Positions 1 through 8,544 of a DNA stretch of 24,580 bases are shown here, piece after piece. The notes under the pieces are model-generated. The model did no database searches. It was not told where the DNA came from and saw only the letters and a list, made by a program, of their open reading frames with translations. Positions within the stretch are counted from its first letter, which is position 1; each line of letters starts with the position of its first letter. The stretch is from Bacteroidales bacterium UBA4347 (GTDB taxonomy: Bacteria > Bacteroidota > Bacteroidia > Bacteroidales > P3). The stretch covers positions 1 through 24,580 of the forward strand of contig DGTB01000047.1 in the NCBI GenBank assembly GCA_002394185.1, in the 5' to 3' direction. The position numbers and the translations under genes were made by a program.

Positions 1-2
1 AC

Positions 3-107
3 CTCCTCATCGAAATGCTCAGCCGACCTATCGACCAGATTTTCGAGATGAAACACCCTTGGCAGGTGGCCATGATTGAAGACATGCTGAAGCAGGCGGG
101 AGAATAA
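3..107 (+). CDS. 3' end of an unrecognised + strand gene (partial)
   Basis: An open frame enters from the left edge and ends at TAA (105-107), giving the last 34 residues of a protein. They include the stretch IDQIFEMKHPWQVAMIEDML and end KQAGE. The composition (amphipathic, charged, hydrophobic residues spaced as in helices) looks like a helical C-terminus. I do not recognise the family and the start lies outside the window. It converges with the lipid A deacylase-like gene, leaving only about 43 bp between the two stop codons. Confidence 0.5.
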   Translation, partial: LLIEMLSRPIDQIFEMKHPWQVAMIEDMLKQAGE

Positions 108-150
108 AAGAGAACAATTGTATTGAGAACCAATTATTCGACACAACAGC

Positions 151-1209
151 CTAATCAAGGCTAAACCTGTGTCCGTAGGTCCATTCGACAAATTCCACAC
201 GTCCACCATGGGCATTGACGGCAACACCCAAATAGTTGTGATTCCAATTATAGTATGCTCCAGCACGTTCGTAAAAGGGTGTAGTCACCTGAGGAGATCC
301 AACAATTACAGGACCGGCTCCAGCCTTGACACTTAACGGTCCCCAGAAAAACTCCATCATAGCCATTGCACTAACATACAATGGCAACCGATAGACGCCT
401 TCTTCACGGTCGAGATGACGTGTGTCGCAGAAATTGTACCACAGATCTACAGCACCACCGAAAGCAAAGGTTGGACTGGTATAGTGCTCAAGGTAAAGCG
501 ACAAATCATAGCAGAAATAATAGCCGTCAAAATCTCTGTCACGCGACATTACACATCCCGGCGAAAAGGCTATACCGAACTCATTTTGGGGAGAGGGGAC
601 TGTTTTTGAATTGGGATACGGCAAATCAGGTATACGACTGCCAAAAGTATACCCTAAGTCCAACTGAAGATAGTTCAGTCCCATGTTTGGCCACATTAAC
701 ATACCATTACTCGTATGAAGAACATGGGCAGCCACATAGAGTTGTTCTGCCGGGCGATAAGTAATGCCAAGGTCAATTAGACAATTGACTAACGACCCAA
801 TGAAAATATTATTCGTGTCGCCAGTAATACTGCGAGGGCGTGTATACGCCGAAAGTCCCAATCCAAGGGTCCACTCCCACTTTTCTCTCTTTCCCAGCGA
901 CTGTCGCAGAAGACCTGTAAGGCCAATGCGATCGCCAGCAAGAGATTTAGGAATATAGGCATACGATACCTTGACACCAAAAGACGGGAAATGTCGCCGA
1001 ACACGCCAATAGGAAGTATCAATACCCCGGTTCCACATTGTGACATCCATACCATAAGTTATCGAACTATTATCGCTATATTGTCCATTGTTAGGCATCA
1101 TATAACCACTATTGATTGACACATCCCAACTATGCAAACATGGCAATTCTTGTGCTTTCCCAGCTATAGCTATCAATGCAGCCAACGATGTCATAAATAT
1201 CCTTCTCAT
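151..1209 (-). CDS. PagL-like lipid A deacylase (acyloxyacyl hydrolase family)
   Basis: Probable outer-membrane beta-barrel enzyme that removes an acyl chain from lipid A. The 352-residue product starts with a signal peptide (MRRIF, a hydrophobic stretch, then AGKAQ at about residue 20). Residues 165-169 read HTSNG, followed by PN at 174-175; this matches the His-Ser-Asn active-site signature of PagL-type deacylases. The barrel strands alternate aromatic and polar residues (for example LQLDLGYTFG). Bacteroidetes members of this family are longer than proteobacterial PagL, as here. I chose the ATG at 1209: it overlaps the ligA stop as TGATG, which suggests translational coupling. A GTG at 1218 would add three residues before the signal peptide. 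It is the last gene of the dnaX-dapF-ligA operon. The function is from family resemblance and the motif only. Confidence 0.75.
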   Translation of the reverse strand: MRRIFMTSLAALIAIAGKAQELPCLHSWDVSINSGYMMPNNGQYSDNSSITYGMDVTMWNRGIDTSYWRVRRHFPSFGVKVSYAYIPKSLAGDRIGLTGLLRQSLGKREKWEWTLGLGLSAYTRPRSITGDTNNIFIGSLVNCLIDLGITYRPAEQLYVAAHVLHTSNGMLMWPNMGLNYLQLDLGYTFGSRIPDLPYPNSKTVPSPQNEFGIAFSPGCVMSRDRDFDGYYFCYDLSLYLEHYTSPTFAFGGAVDLWYNFCDTRHLDREEGVYRLPLYVSAMAMMEFFWGPLSVKAGAGPVIVGSPQVTTPFYERAGAYYNWNHNYLGVAVNAHGGRVEFVEWTYGHRFSLD

Positions 1210-3245
1210 CACACACACATTTCTAAGTATTCCTTTTCCGTGATTATCGTTATACCTAATTTTTCGGCTTTTTTCCTCTTCTCTGGTCCCATCTTATCAC
1301 CAGCAAGAAGATAGGAGGTCCTACTACTAATAGAGCCAGAAACCTTGCCTCCATGTTTCTCTATGTCGGCCTTGATTTCTTCCCGGGAATAGTGCTCGAA
1401 GACGCCGCTTACCACGAACGTCAGTCCATCCAGCGGTCCACTGTTGTTTGTCCATTGTCCTTTCATCTGTAATCCAGCAGCACGCAACCGTTCAACGATG
1501 GCACGATGCCTCATGTCTGCAAACCATTCATAGATTGCCTTTGCTGTTACTTCTCCGACATCCTCCACTTGGGAAAAATCTTCTTCTCTTGCGGACATGA
1601 TGGCATCCATTTCACCAAAAAACCGAGCGACCTTCTTTGCTCCCACCTCACCAACATAGCGTATACCAAGAGCAAAGAGCACGCGCTCGAATGAGACCTG
1701 TTTGGAGGCTTCAATAGCTGCAATAAGATTATCGGCAGACTTGTCCTGAATAGATGCCGATTGTTCGGCTCCCAATCCAATAAGTTGTTCTCGACGGAGG
1801 TCGTATATGTCAGCAATATCACGGACCAAGCCAACATTGTATAACATTTCGAGTCGCTCTGGCCCCAAGGATTCTATGTTCATGGCCTTGCGACTGACAA
1901 AGTGTTCAAGACGGCCAAGAATTTGAGGTCTGCATCCATCAACATTCGGACAATAGTGTCCAGCTTCCCCGTTAATACGAACAAGTGTTGCGCCGCATTC
2001 TGGACAACGTTGGATGTACGACACCGGCATGGCTCCTGGCAAACGTTTTTCCTTGTCGACTCCCACTACTTTGGGGATAATTTCACCTCCTTTTTCAATA
2101 AAAAGATGGTCTCCGATGTGGATTCCAAGGTTTTCAATAAAGTCTGCATTCACCAGGGTCGCACGGCGAACGGTGGTTCCTCCAAGCCATACTGGCTGCA
2201 GATTGGCCACAGGCGTCACCTTCCCTGTTCTTCCGACCTGATAAGAGATGCTTTCCAGCGGTGTGCTCACTCTCTCTGCTTTAAACTTATAGGCTATAGC
2301 CCAGCGTGGTGACTTTGCTGTAAGTCCAAGTTTATCCCACAGGGTGGTCTGATTGACTTTGATAACGATGCCGTCAATACCAAAGGGCAAGTTCCAACGA
2401 GCACGATCCCAATGGTCGATAAAGGATTTGATTTGGTCGATATCTTTGCATTCCTGAATATATGGCTGCACCTTAAATCCCATTTGTTTAGCCCATTCAA
2501 GACGTTCAAAATGAGTTGCCGGGAGTTTGCTTTCGTCCGGTCCCATCATGAAATACATGCAGAACATCAGTTTTCGCTTAGCGCACTCTGCCGTGTTCAG
2601 CAGTTTCAAGCTGCCGCTTGCAGCGTTTCTAGGATTGGCGAAGGGTTCGTCACCATTAGCCTCCCTCTGTGCATTCATTGCAATAAATGGCTCGAAAGGA
2701 TATACGACCTCTCCGCGTGCCTCAAAATCATCGGGGTAATTGCCTCGGAGTCGCAAAGGGATGGTTGGGATTGTTTTGGCGTTGAGGGTAATATCATCTC
2801 CAACAGTACCGTTGCCACGTGTGACAGCCTGTACAAGCCTTCCATGCCGATAAGTTAATCCGATGGCCACGCCATCGTATTTCAACTCACAGGTATAGGT
2901 GAACGATGTGCCGTCGAGCAACTTGCGAGTGCGGGATTCAAACTCTTCTATTTCTTCTATCGAATAGGTGTTACCCAAGGAGAGCATAGGGAAACGATGC
3001 TCCACCTGGCGAAAGCTCTTATTTACTTCCCCGCCCACTCGTTTTGTGGGACTTAGCGGGGAGGCCAACTCTGGATACTGTCGTTCCAGATCTTGCAACT
3101 CCCGCATCATGGCATCGAACTCCTCGTCGGTTACCAGCGAACGGTCATTCATGTAGTATTCATAGTTCAGCCTGTCGAGTTCCTCGGCGAGTTCTTCCAT
3201 TCTTTTTTGGGCGGGAGCAGAGTTTATTTCGCTGAAAAGGTCCAT
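1209..3245 (-). CDS. ligA: NAD-dependent DNA ligase LigA
   Basis: Seals nicks in duplex DNA during replication and repair, using NAD+ as AMP donor. The 678-residue length is normal for bacterial LigA. Order of domains: an N-terminal NAD-binding Ia region with the Tyr pair in NYEYYM (28-33), the adenylation domain with the catalytic lysine in LKYDG (K122), the OB fold, a four-cysteine zinc finger (CPEC...YCPNVDGC at about 413-440), helix-hairpin-helix repeats, and a C-terminal BRCT domain (about 600-678, beginning near GLTFVVSGVF). The gene starts at an ATG that overlaps the 3' end of dapF by 22 bp, and its stop overlaps the next gene by one base, so it lies inside a compact operon. Confidence 0.97.
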   Translation of the reverse strand: MDLFSEINSAPAQKRMEELAEELDRLNYEYYMNDRSLVTDEEFDAMMRELQDLERQYPELASPLSPTKRVGGEVNKSFRQVEHRFPMLSLGNTYSIEEIEEFESRTRKLLDGTSFTYTCELKYDGVAIGLTYRHGRLVQAVTRGNGTVGDDITLNAKTIPTIPLRLRGNYPDDFEARGEVVYPFEPFIAMNAQREANGDEPFANPRNAASGSLKLLNTAECAKRKLMFCMYFMMGPDESKLPATHFERLEWAKQMGFKVQPYIQECKDIDQIKSFIDHWDRARWNLPFGIDGIVIKVNQTTLWDKLGLTAKSPRWAIAYKFKAERVSTPLESISYQVGRTGKVTPVANLQPVWLGGTTVRRATLVNADFIENLGIHIGDHLFIEKGGEIIPKVVGVDKEKRLPGAMPVSYIQRCPECGATLVRINGEAGHYCPNVDGCRPQILGRLEHFVSRKAMNIESLGPERLEMLYNVGLVRDIADIYDLRREQLIGLGAEQSASIQDKSADNLIAAIEASKQVSFERVLFALGIRYVGEVGAKKVARFFGEMDAIMSAREEDFSQVEDVGEVTAKAIYEWFADMRHRAIVERLRAAGLQMKGQWTNNSGPLDGLTFVVSGVFEHYSREEIKADIEKHGGKVSGSISSRTSYLLAGDKMGPEKRKKAEKLGITIITEKEYLEMCV

Positions 3246-4015
3246 TCTCCGATAAAGTTTAATGATACAGGGCCAATGAGTTGCACATTTTCAAAGGCGG
3301 TTTTGTTTTTGTTGAAATTCACGCTGAAATTTCCACCACGAGTCACAAGATCATGTTTACCGCTGACGATGGCGCATGCGGTCACTCCTGTACCACAAGC
3401 CCAGGTTTCGTCTTCTACGCCTCGTTCATACGTACGTACTGCGAGTCGGCCATCGGGAAGTTCTTCGATGAAGTCCACATTTGTTCCGTTGGGAAAGATA
3501 TCTTTCATTTCGCGGATTCTGCGTCCTTCACCAATGACATCGAAGTGCTCGAGGCCTACGACAGGCTGCACATAATGGGGAGAGCCTGTGTCGAGGAAAC
3601 AGCCATCTAAACACGGCCGAACCTCCGTTGCGGAGACATTTCTCATCGCGAGTTTCACGATGCCTTTGCGAGAATCAGGATTCCAGCTGAGGATTTCTGC
3701 TTTATGCGGTCCATCGTATCCTAAAAAGTTTAGTTTATCGCCCAGTCCGAGGAGGTGGGCAAACGCTGCAATACAACGTCCGCCATTGCCACACATCGAG
3801 CCCACACGGCCATCACTGTTATAGTAAGTCATCTCAAAATCATACCCATTCGCAGCTTTTCCAAGTGTCATAAATCCATCAGCGCCCACACCGAAACGAC
3901 GATGGCAAAGGAGGGCCAACTCTTCCTCGGAGAAAGAGCGGCAGTCTATGCGGTTGTCGACCACAACGAAGTCGTTGCCCGCCCCGTCGAATTTATAGAA
4001 TTTCATTTTTTTCAT
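3224..4015 (-). CDS. dapF: Diaminopimelate epimerase DapF
   Basis: Cofactor-independent epimerase converting LL- to meso-diaminopimelate for lysine and peptidoglycan synthesis. With the ATG at 4015 the protein has 263 residues. The two catalytic cysteines are visible: C75 in MCGNGGRC and C207 in WACGTGVTACA. The N-terminal FDGAGNDFVVVDN is the family signature. A TTG at 4024 or an ATG at 4006 are alternative starts; I prefer 4015 because it leaves a 5-nt gap after the dnaX stop and keeps the conserved N-terminus. The 3' end overlaps ligA by 22 bp. The order dnaX-dapF-ligA is tight enough for one transcript. Confidence 0.96.
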   Translation of the reverse strand: MKKMKFYKFDGAGNDFVVVDNRIDCRSFSEEELALLCHRRFGVGADGFMTLGKAANGYDFEMTYYNSDGRVGSMCGNGGRCIAAFAHLLGLGDKLNFLGYDGPHKAEILSWNPDSRKGIVKLAMRNVSATEVRPCLDGCFLDTGSPHYVQPVVGLEHFDVIGEGRRIREMKDIFPNGTNVDFIEELPDGRLAVRTYERGVEDETWACGTGVTACAIVSGKHDLVTRGGNFSVNFNKNKTAFENVQLIGPVSLNFIGEWTFSAK

Positions 4016-4020
4016 ATATG

Positions 4021-4614
4021 TCAATAATCGATCAGAGGGAAAAGTTTGTGGAGGAGTTCCAGTTGAGGATTCGATTCCAGCATTGCAGTATATTTATCTT
4101 CTGGCGTATACAGAATTTCCGTTTTTTCAACAAATCGCGGATTTACCTTGCAGTCCAAAGCTTTCATGCCTGTACGGGCCCGGATGAATTCCATTATATC
4201 TATCTTATGGGCTTTGAATTCATCATCAAAAGAGACTGTCTGGGCATCCACTTCGAAGCATCCAGGATGCTCCCCGAGACGAGGTACGCCTTCGTTCATC
4301 AGTTCTTGCAGATCCAGTTTTTCTGCAGCTTCATTCCAATAACGTGAGAGGTTCTCCTCCGTCAACTGCTCAACCTCTGCAGTGATGTGATTCATTGTTT
4401 CCACTTTCGGTGAGGCCTTGATGGAGATTGACGAGAGGGGGACAAACGGTTTTGGGGTGTTAGGTATAGTAGTTGTCGATGCCTGATGTGTTGCCGGTGG
4501 TGTAACTGGTTTGGCAGATGTCTCAATACCGGCCTCTTTTGGGGCAGTTTTATCGGTTTGCTGTATCTCAGCGTCTGTTTTCTTTCCCGTGCCTGCCTTG
4601 CGGCCTCTCGCAAT
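4021..4614 (-). CDS. dnaX: Tau-type C-terminal part of DnaX, in frame beyond an amber codon
   Basis: This frame continues the dnaX frame directly after the TAG at 4615-4617, with no further stop until TGA at 4021-4023. It encodes about 197 residues: a Lys/Gln/Pro/Thr-rich linker (IARGRKAGTGKKTD..., later TTTIPNTPKPFVP), then a folded domain (ITAEVEQLTEENLSRYWNEA... ending HKLFPLIDY) of the kind at the C-terminus of Bacteroidetes DnaX. In full-length tau this part contacts other replisome subunits. It could be made by readthrough, by reinitiation (GTG 4404 or ATG 4395), or not at all if the TAG is a disabling mutation. With the N-terminal part and a residue at the TAG, the full protein would be 565 residues, a normal length. 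The frame is certain; expression is not. Confidence 0.75.
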   Translation of the reverse strand: MARGRKAGTGKKTDAEIQQTDKTAPKEAGIETSAKPVTPPATHQASTTTIPNTPKPFVPLSSISIKASPKVETMNHITAEVEQLTEENLSRYWNEAAEKLDLQELMNEGVPRLGEHPGCFEVDAQTVSFDDEFKAHKIDIMEFIRARTGMKALDCKVNPRFVEKTEILYTPEDKYTAMLESNPQLELLHKLFPLIDY

Positions 4615-4617
4615 CTA
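4615..4617 (-). other. In-frame TAG codon splitting dnaX at the gamma/tau boundary
   Basis: On the minus strand the codons read ATG ACC GAA ACA TAG ATT GCG AGA. The frame is the same on both sides (5718 and 4395 differ by a multiple of three). No homopolymer or slippery run precedes the TAG, so a frameshift is not the cause. A CAG (Gln) to TAG transition would be enough to create it. Confidence 0.9.
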
Positions 4618-5718
4618 TGTTTCGGTCATAGTGGCACTGACCAGTTTCATCAAGCAGACTTCGACGAAGAGGTTTTTGTTGTTAGCCTCGCGGAAACGGA
4701 ATTCAAAGTCGGAGGCGGTGTTGAGATAGCTGAGCAGAAGAGGCAGCCCGCACAGCTGGGACTGCTGTGCGTAGCGTTGGCGGAGTGCGTCGCCTCCATC
4801 GATGAGCTGGAGTGTTTGAGGGTCGAGGCTGACCATGAGGTTGCGCAGGTGCTCGCAGAGGCCGGTGAGGAAGTGCTGTCCGCCAAATCCTTTACCGATT
4901 ATTTCTTGATACAGCAGCAGCGAATGGCTCAGGTCTCCCTGTCGGACAAAGTCCAGCAGGCGGAAATAGTAGTCGGAATCAAGGACGTTGAGGTTTTCCA
5001 GCACCCCGTGTCGGGTGAGGTTACCCTGCGTGAAGTTGACCAGTTGGTCAAAGATGGAGAGAGCGTCGCGCAGGCCACCTTCGGCCTTGGTGGCAATAAT
5101 TTCGAGGGCGCCCTCCTCATAGTGGACGCTTTCGTTGTCGGCCACAAATTGGAGGTGCCGGACGATATCGTCGTTTTCTATACGTTTGAAGTCGAATACC
5201 TGGCAACGGCTCAGGATGGTGGGGATGATTTTGTGTTTTTCGGTAGTGGCGAGGATGAATTTGGCATAGGCCGGGGGTTCCTCGAGGGTCTTCAGGAAAG
5301 CGTTGAAGGCCGCCGCACTCAGCATGTGGACCTCGTCGATGATGTATACCTTGAATTTGCCCATCTGAGGGGGGATGTAGACTTGTTTCACCAGTTCTCG
5401 CATATTGTCCACGGAATTGTTCGAAGCGGCGTCGAGCTCGAAAATGCTCATCGAGGCGCCCTCGTTGAAACTCCGGCAGCTGTCGCACTCGTTGCAGGCC
5501 TCGCCGTCGGCGGTGCGGTGTTCGCAGTTGATGGTTTTGGCCAGGATACGCGCACAGGTCGTCTTGCCCACGCCTCGGGGACCGCAGAAGAGGAAAGCCT
5601 GGGGCAGCTGGCCGGTGGCGATGGCGTTCTTCAGGGTCCGGGTGATATGCTCCTGCCCTACGACGCTGGCGAAAGTCGTGGGGCGATATTTTCTTGCCGA
5701 TACTACAAAATTATCCAT
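4615..5718 (-). CDS. dnaX: DNA polymerase III clamp-loader subunit DnaX (gamma-like N-terminal part)
   Basis: AAA+ ATPase of the clamp loader that places the sliding clamp on DNA. The 367-residue product contains Walker A GPRGVGKT (46-53), four zinc-binding cysteines (C65, C75, C78, C81), Walker B IIDEVHML (about 126-133), sensor 1 (ILATTE) and the SRC motif (170-172). The clamp-loader collar domain follows and ends near CLMKLVSAT. The frame stops at TAG immediately after this domain, so the product matches a gamma-type short form lacking the tau tail. The ATG at 5718 is preceded by a TATCTTTG promoter element. First gene of the operon dnaX-dapF-ligA-deacylase. Confidence 0.93.
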   Translation of the reverse strand: MDNFVVSARKYRPTTFASVVGQEHITRTLKNAIATGQLPQAFLFCGPRGVGKTTCARILAKTINCEHRTADGEACNECDSCRSFNEGASMSIFELDAASNNSVDNMRELVKQVYIPPQMGKFKVYIIDEVHMLSAAAFNAFLKTLEEPPAYAKFILATTEKHKIIPTILSRCQVFDFKRIENDDIVRHLQFVADNESVHYEEGALEIIATKAEGGLRDALSIFDQLVNFTQGNLTRHGVLENLNVLDSDYYFRLLDFVRQGDLSHSLLLYQEIIGKGFGGQHFLTGLCEHLRNLMVSLDPQTLQLIDGGDALRQRYAQQSQLCGLPLLLSYLNTASDFEFRFREANNKNLFVEVCLMKLVSATMTET

Positions 5719-5746
5719 ATCGAGTGATACTATCTATTTTAAAATG

Positions 5747-5754
5747 CAAAGATA
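5747..5754 (-). promoter_or_regulatory. Probable dnaX promoter -7 element
   Basis: The minus strand reads TATCTTTG followed by CA, an exact fit to the Bacteroidetes TAnnTTTG element. It lies 28 nt upstream of the dnaX ATG, so the leader would be about 20 nt. No clear TTG at -33 was found; the upstream sequence is A/T-rich. Confidence 0.6.
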
Positions 5755-5780
5755 CACATTTTTTTTCATTTATAAAGAAA

Positions 5781-5815
5781 AAAAAGAGGTGCACAGCGGG
5801 TGTGCACCTCTTTTT
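5781..5815 (-). terminator. Intrinsic terminator of clpB
   Basis: A perfect 10-bp stem (GAGGTGCACA at 5786-5795, TGTGCACCTC at 5801-5810) with a 5-nt loop, extended by five A-T pairs. It lies 18 nt after the clpB stop. On the minus strand it is followed by a long T run; the + strand also has a T run, so it could act in both directions. The same stretch lies just upstream of the dnaX promoter and would insulate dnaX from clpB. Confidence 0.88.
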
Positions 5816-5832
5816 CTTTGTCATTCAGGCTG

Positions 5833-8445
5833 TCAGGGTTTGGGGGGAGTTTTGTCGTTGGGGTTGTAGAAGACGAAGTGGTCGTCGATGACGTCGATGA
5901 TGACGGTCTCGTTGGAGTGGATTTTGCCTTGGAGGAGCTGACGGGACATTTCGTTGAGGATTTCGCGCTGGATGACACGTTTGACGGGACGTGCACCCAT
6001 GGCGGGGTCGTAGCCGACCTCGGCGAGACGGTTGACGGCTTCGTCGGTGACGGAGATGGTGATTTCGTTCTGCTCGAGCATTTTGGCGACACTGCGCATC
6101 TGTATGCGGACGATGTCGCGAATCTGGCTCTGGGTGAGGGGCTGGAACATGATGATTTCGTCGATACGGTTGAGGAACTCGGGACGTATGCGCTGCTTGA
6201 GCAGCTCCATGACGGCCTTCTTGGTCTCGTCGAGCTCGTACTGGCCCGCGGCGGGGGCGTGTTCGAGGCGTTCGCGGATGATGTCGGAGCCCATGTTGGA
6301 GGTCATGATGATGATGGTGTTCTTGAAGTCGCAGGTGCGGCCTTTGTTGTCGGTAAGCCTGCCGTCTTCGAGGACCTGGAGGAGGATGTTGAAGACGTCG
6401 GGGTGTGCCTTTTCGATTTCGTCGAAGAGGACGATGGAGTAGGGTTTGCGGCGGACGGCTTCGGTGAGCTGGCCGGATTCGTCGTAACCGACGTACCCTG
6501 GGGGCGCACCGATGAGTCGGGAGACGCTGTGTCGCTCCTGGTATTCGGACATGTCGATACGGACCATCATGTTTTCGTCGTCGAAGAGGACTTCGGCGAG
6601 GGCTTTGGCGAGTTCGGTTTTGCCGACGCCGGTGGTGCCGAGGAAGATGAAGGAGCCGATGGGGCGTTTGCCGTCGGAGAGGCCGGCACGTGAGCGGCGG
6701 ACGGCGTTGGCGATGACGGAGATGGCCTCGTCCTGACCGACGACGCGCTTGTGGAGCTCGTCCTCGAGGTGGAGGAGGCGTTCGCGTTCGGACTGAAGCA
6801 TGCGGGTGACGGGGATGCCGGTCCACTTGGAGACGACTTCAGCGATTTGCTCGGAGTCGACTTCCTCGTTGATCATGGCGTTGTCGGCCTGCATTTGTTT
6901 GAGCTGGAGTTTGAGGTCCTGGACTTTCTTTTCGGCCTCCTTGATGCGGCCGTAGCGGAGCTCGGCGACGCGGCCGTAGTCGCCGGAGCGTTCGGCCTGT
7001 TCGGCTTCGAATTTGTAGGATTCGATGTTTTTGACTTGGGCCTGGATGGCTTCGACGATTTGTTTTTCGTTCTGCCAACGGGCTTTCATCTGGTCGCGCT
7101 GTTCGCGGAGGGAGGCGAGTTCTTTGTCTATCTGGGCGATTTTGTTCTGGTCGTTTTCGCGCTTGATGGCTTCGCGCTCGATTTCGAGCTGGCGGATGCG
7201 GCGTTCGATTTCGTCGAGTTCCTCGGGGACGGAGTCGATCTCGAGACGGAGCTTGGCTGCGGCCTCGTCGATGAGGTCGATGGCTTTGTCGGGGAGGAAG
7301 CGGTCGGAGATGTAGCGGTGGGAGAGTTCGGCGGCGGCGATGATGGCTTCGTCCTTGATACGGACGCGGTGGTGGACTTCGTAGCGCTCCTTGAGGCCAC
7401 GGAGGATGGAGATGGTGTCGGGCACGGAGGGTTCGTCGATGAGGACGGACTGGAAACGGCGCTCGAGGGCTTTGTCTTTCTCGAAATATTTCTGGTATTC
7501 GGCGAGGGTGGTGGCGCCGATGGCGCGGAGTTCGCCACGAGCCAGGGCGGGCTTGAGGATGTTGGCGGCGTCCATGGCGCCTTCGCCGCCGCCGGCGCCG
7601 ACGAGGGTGTGGATTTCGTCGATGAAGAGGATGATTTCGCCGTCGGCCTCGTTGATTTCGCGGATGACGCTCTTCAGTCGCTCTTCGAACTCGCCTTTGT
7701 ACTTTGCGCCGGCGATGAGGGCGCCCATGTCGAGGCTGTAGATGGTTTTGCTTCGCAGGTTCTCGGCCACGTCGCCGCTGACGATACGCTGCGCCAGGCC
7801 CTCGGCGATGGCGGTCTTACCGACGCCGGGTTCGCCGATGAGGATGGGGTTGTTCTTGGTGCGGCGGCTGAGGATCTGCAGCACACGGCGGATTTCCTCG
7901 TCCCTACCAATGACGGGGTCGAGCTTGCCGGCCTGGGCGAGCTGGTTGAGGTTTTTGGCGTACTTGTTCAGTGCGTTCATGGTCTGCTCCTGGTTCTGGC
8001 TGGTGACCTTGGAGCCCTTGCGGAGGTCGGCGATGGCGGCCTGGAGGCCTTTCTCGCTGACGCCGGCATCCTTGAGGAGCTGGCTGATGCGGTCGCGGCC
8101 GGCGACGAGTGCGAGGAGGAGGTGCTCGACGCTGACAAACTCGTCGTTCATCTTGGAAGCGGTCTGTGTGGCGCGGACGAGGGCCTGGTTGGCGTCGTTG
8201 CTGAGGTAGACCTGGCCGCCGCTGACGCGGGGCATGGTGCCCAGAATGTCATCCACCTGCTGCGTCAGGCGGGGGATGTTGACCTCCATTTTCTTGAGGA
8301 GGTAGGGGGTCACGTTCTCGTCCTCGGAGAGGAGCCCCTTCAGCAGGTGGGCCGTCTCGATGGCGGGGTGCTGCCCTCCGAGGGCAACTTCCTGGGCCTT
8401 CTGCACGGCTTCCTGCGCTTTGATTGTGAACTTGTCTAAGGTCAT
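5833..8445 (-). CDS. clpB: ATP-dependent disaggregase ClpB
   Basis: Hexameric Hsp100 chaperone that, with DnaK, extracts polypeptides from aggregates in the cytoplasm. The 870 residues are the usual length. An N-domain with two Clp repeats (1-145) is followed by NBD1 with Walker A GEPGVGKT (204-211) and Walker B ILFIDE (272-277), the M-domain coiled coil (about 405-525, rich in Glu/Arg/Lys), then NBD2 with Walker A GTTGVGKT (603-610) and the pore loop region GAPPGYVGYDE. The protein ends in a C-terminal extension with a Pro/Lys tail. It appears monocistronic: terminators flank it on both sides. A GC-rich hairpin repeat and a short A/T-rich leader precede the ATG; I see no convincing heat-shock operator such as CIRCE. 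Confidence 0.98.
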   Translation of the reverse strand: MTLDKFTIKAQEAVQKAQEVALGGQHPAIETAHLLKGLLSEDENVTPYLLKKMEVNIPRLTQQVDDILGTMPRVSGGQVYLSNDANQALVRATQTASKMNDEFVSVEHLLLALVAGRDRISQLLKDAGVSEKGLQAAIADLRKGSKVTSQNQEQTMNALNKYAKNLNQLAQAGKLDPVIGRDEEIRRVLQILSRRTKNNPILIGEPGVGKTAIAEGLAQRIVSGDVAENLRSKTIYSLDMGALIAGAKYKGEFEERLKSVIREINEADGEIILFIDEIHTLVGAGGGEGAMDAANILKPALARGELRAIGATTLAEYQKYFEKDKALERRFQSVLIDEPSVPDTISILRGLKERYEVHHRVRIKDEAIIAAAELSHRYISDRFLPDKAIDLIDEAAAKLRLEIDSVPEELDEIERRIRQLEIEREAIKRENDQNKIAQIDKELASLREQRDQMKARWQNEKQIVEAIQAQVKNIESYKFEAEQAERSGDYGRVAELRYGRIKEAEKKVQDLKLQLKQMQADNAMINEEVDSEQIAEVVSKWTGIPVTRMLQSERERLLHLEDELHKRVVGQDEAISVIANAVRRSRAGLSDGKRPIGSFIFLGTTGVGKTELAKALAEVLFDDENMMVRIDMSEYQERHSVSRLIGAPPGYVGYDESGQLTEAVRRKPYSIVLFDEIEKAHPDVFNILLQVLEDGRLTDNKGRTCDFKNTIIIMTSNMGSDIIRERLEHAPAAGQYELDETKKAVMELLKQRIRPEFLNRIDEIIMFQPLTQSQIRDIVRIQMRSVAKMLEQNEITISVTDEAVNRLAEVGYDPAMGARPVKRVIQREILNEMSRQLLQGKIHSNETVIIDVIDDHFVFYNPNDKTPPKP

Positions 8446-8483
8446 AGTTTATTTGGTTTTTATTATTTTTTCAATTCTGAACC

Positions 8484-8517
8484 TATCATGCCGGCGGGAC
8501 GCCGGCGCTCCATGATA
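8484..8517 (-). repeat. Dispersed GC-rich hairpin element, copy 1
   Basis: On the minus strand it begins TATCATGGAGCGCCGGC. Two GCCGGC arms (8490-8495 and 8501-8506) flank a GGGAC loop, and outer arms ATCATG/CATGAT extend the structure. A second copy with about five mismatches lies at 21854-21886. This copy is in the upstream region of clpB. Confidence 0.65.
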
Positions 8518-8544
8518 AGGGCAATAAGTGTACCAAACAAAAAA

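Noticed and set aside
4392..4613. Minus-strand frame of 73 codons between the two dnaX parts
   Set aside because: It is in a different frame from both dnaX parts and gives a His/Arg/Gln/Pro-rich product. The true continuation is the dnaX frame itself.
4615..4617. Genome-wide recoding of TAG to a sense codon
   Set aside because: At least five other convincing genes in the window end at TAG, with no homologous sequence continuing beyond the stop.
4600..4640. Programmed frameshift in dnaX as in E. coli
   Set aside because: No A-run or slippery heptamer lies before the stop, and both parts are in the same frame, so no frameshift is needed.
4486..5727. Long + strand open frame (413 codons) opposite dnaX
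   Set aside because: Antisense shadow of the dnaX N-terminal part; it has no recognisable domain and the dnaX reading has all catalytic motifs.
6751..8439. Long + strand open frame (562 codons) opposite clpB
   Set aside because: It is antisense to an unmistakable clpB. Its product is a low-complexity run of Gly/Asp/Val/Phe/Leu, which comes from the high third-position G+C of clpB.
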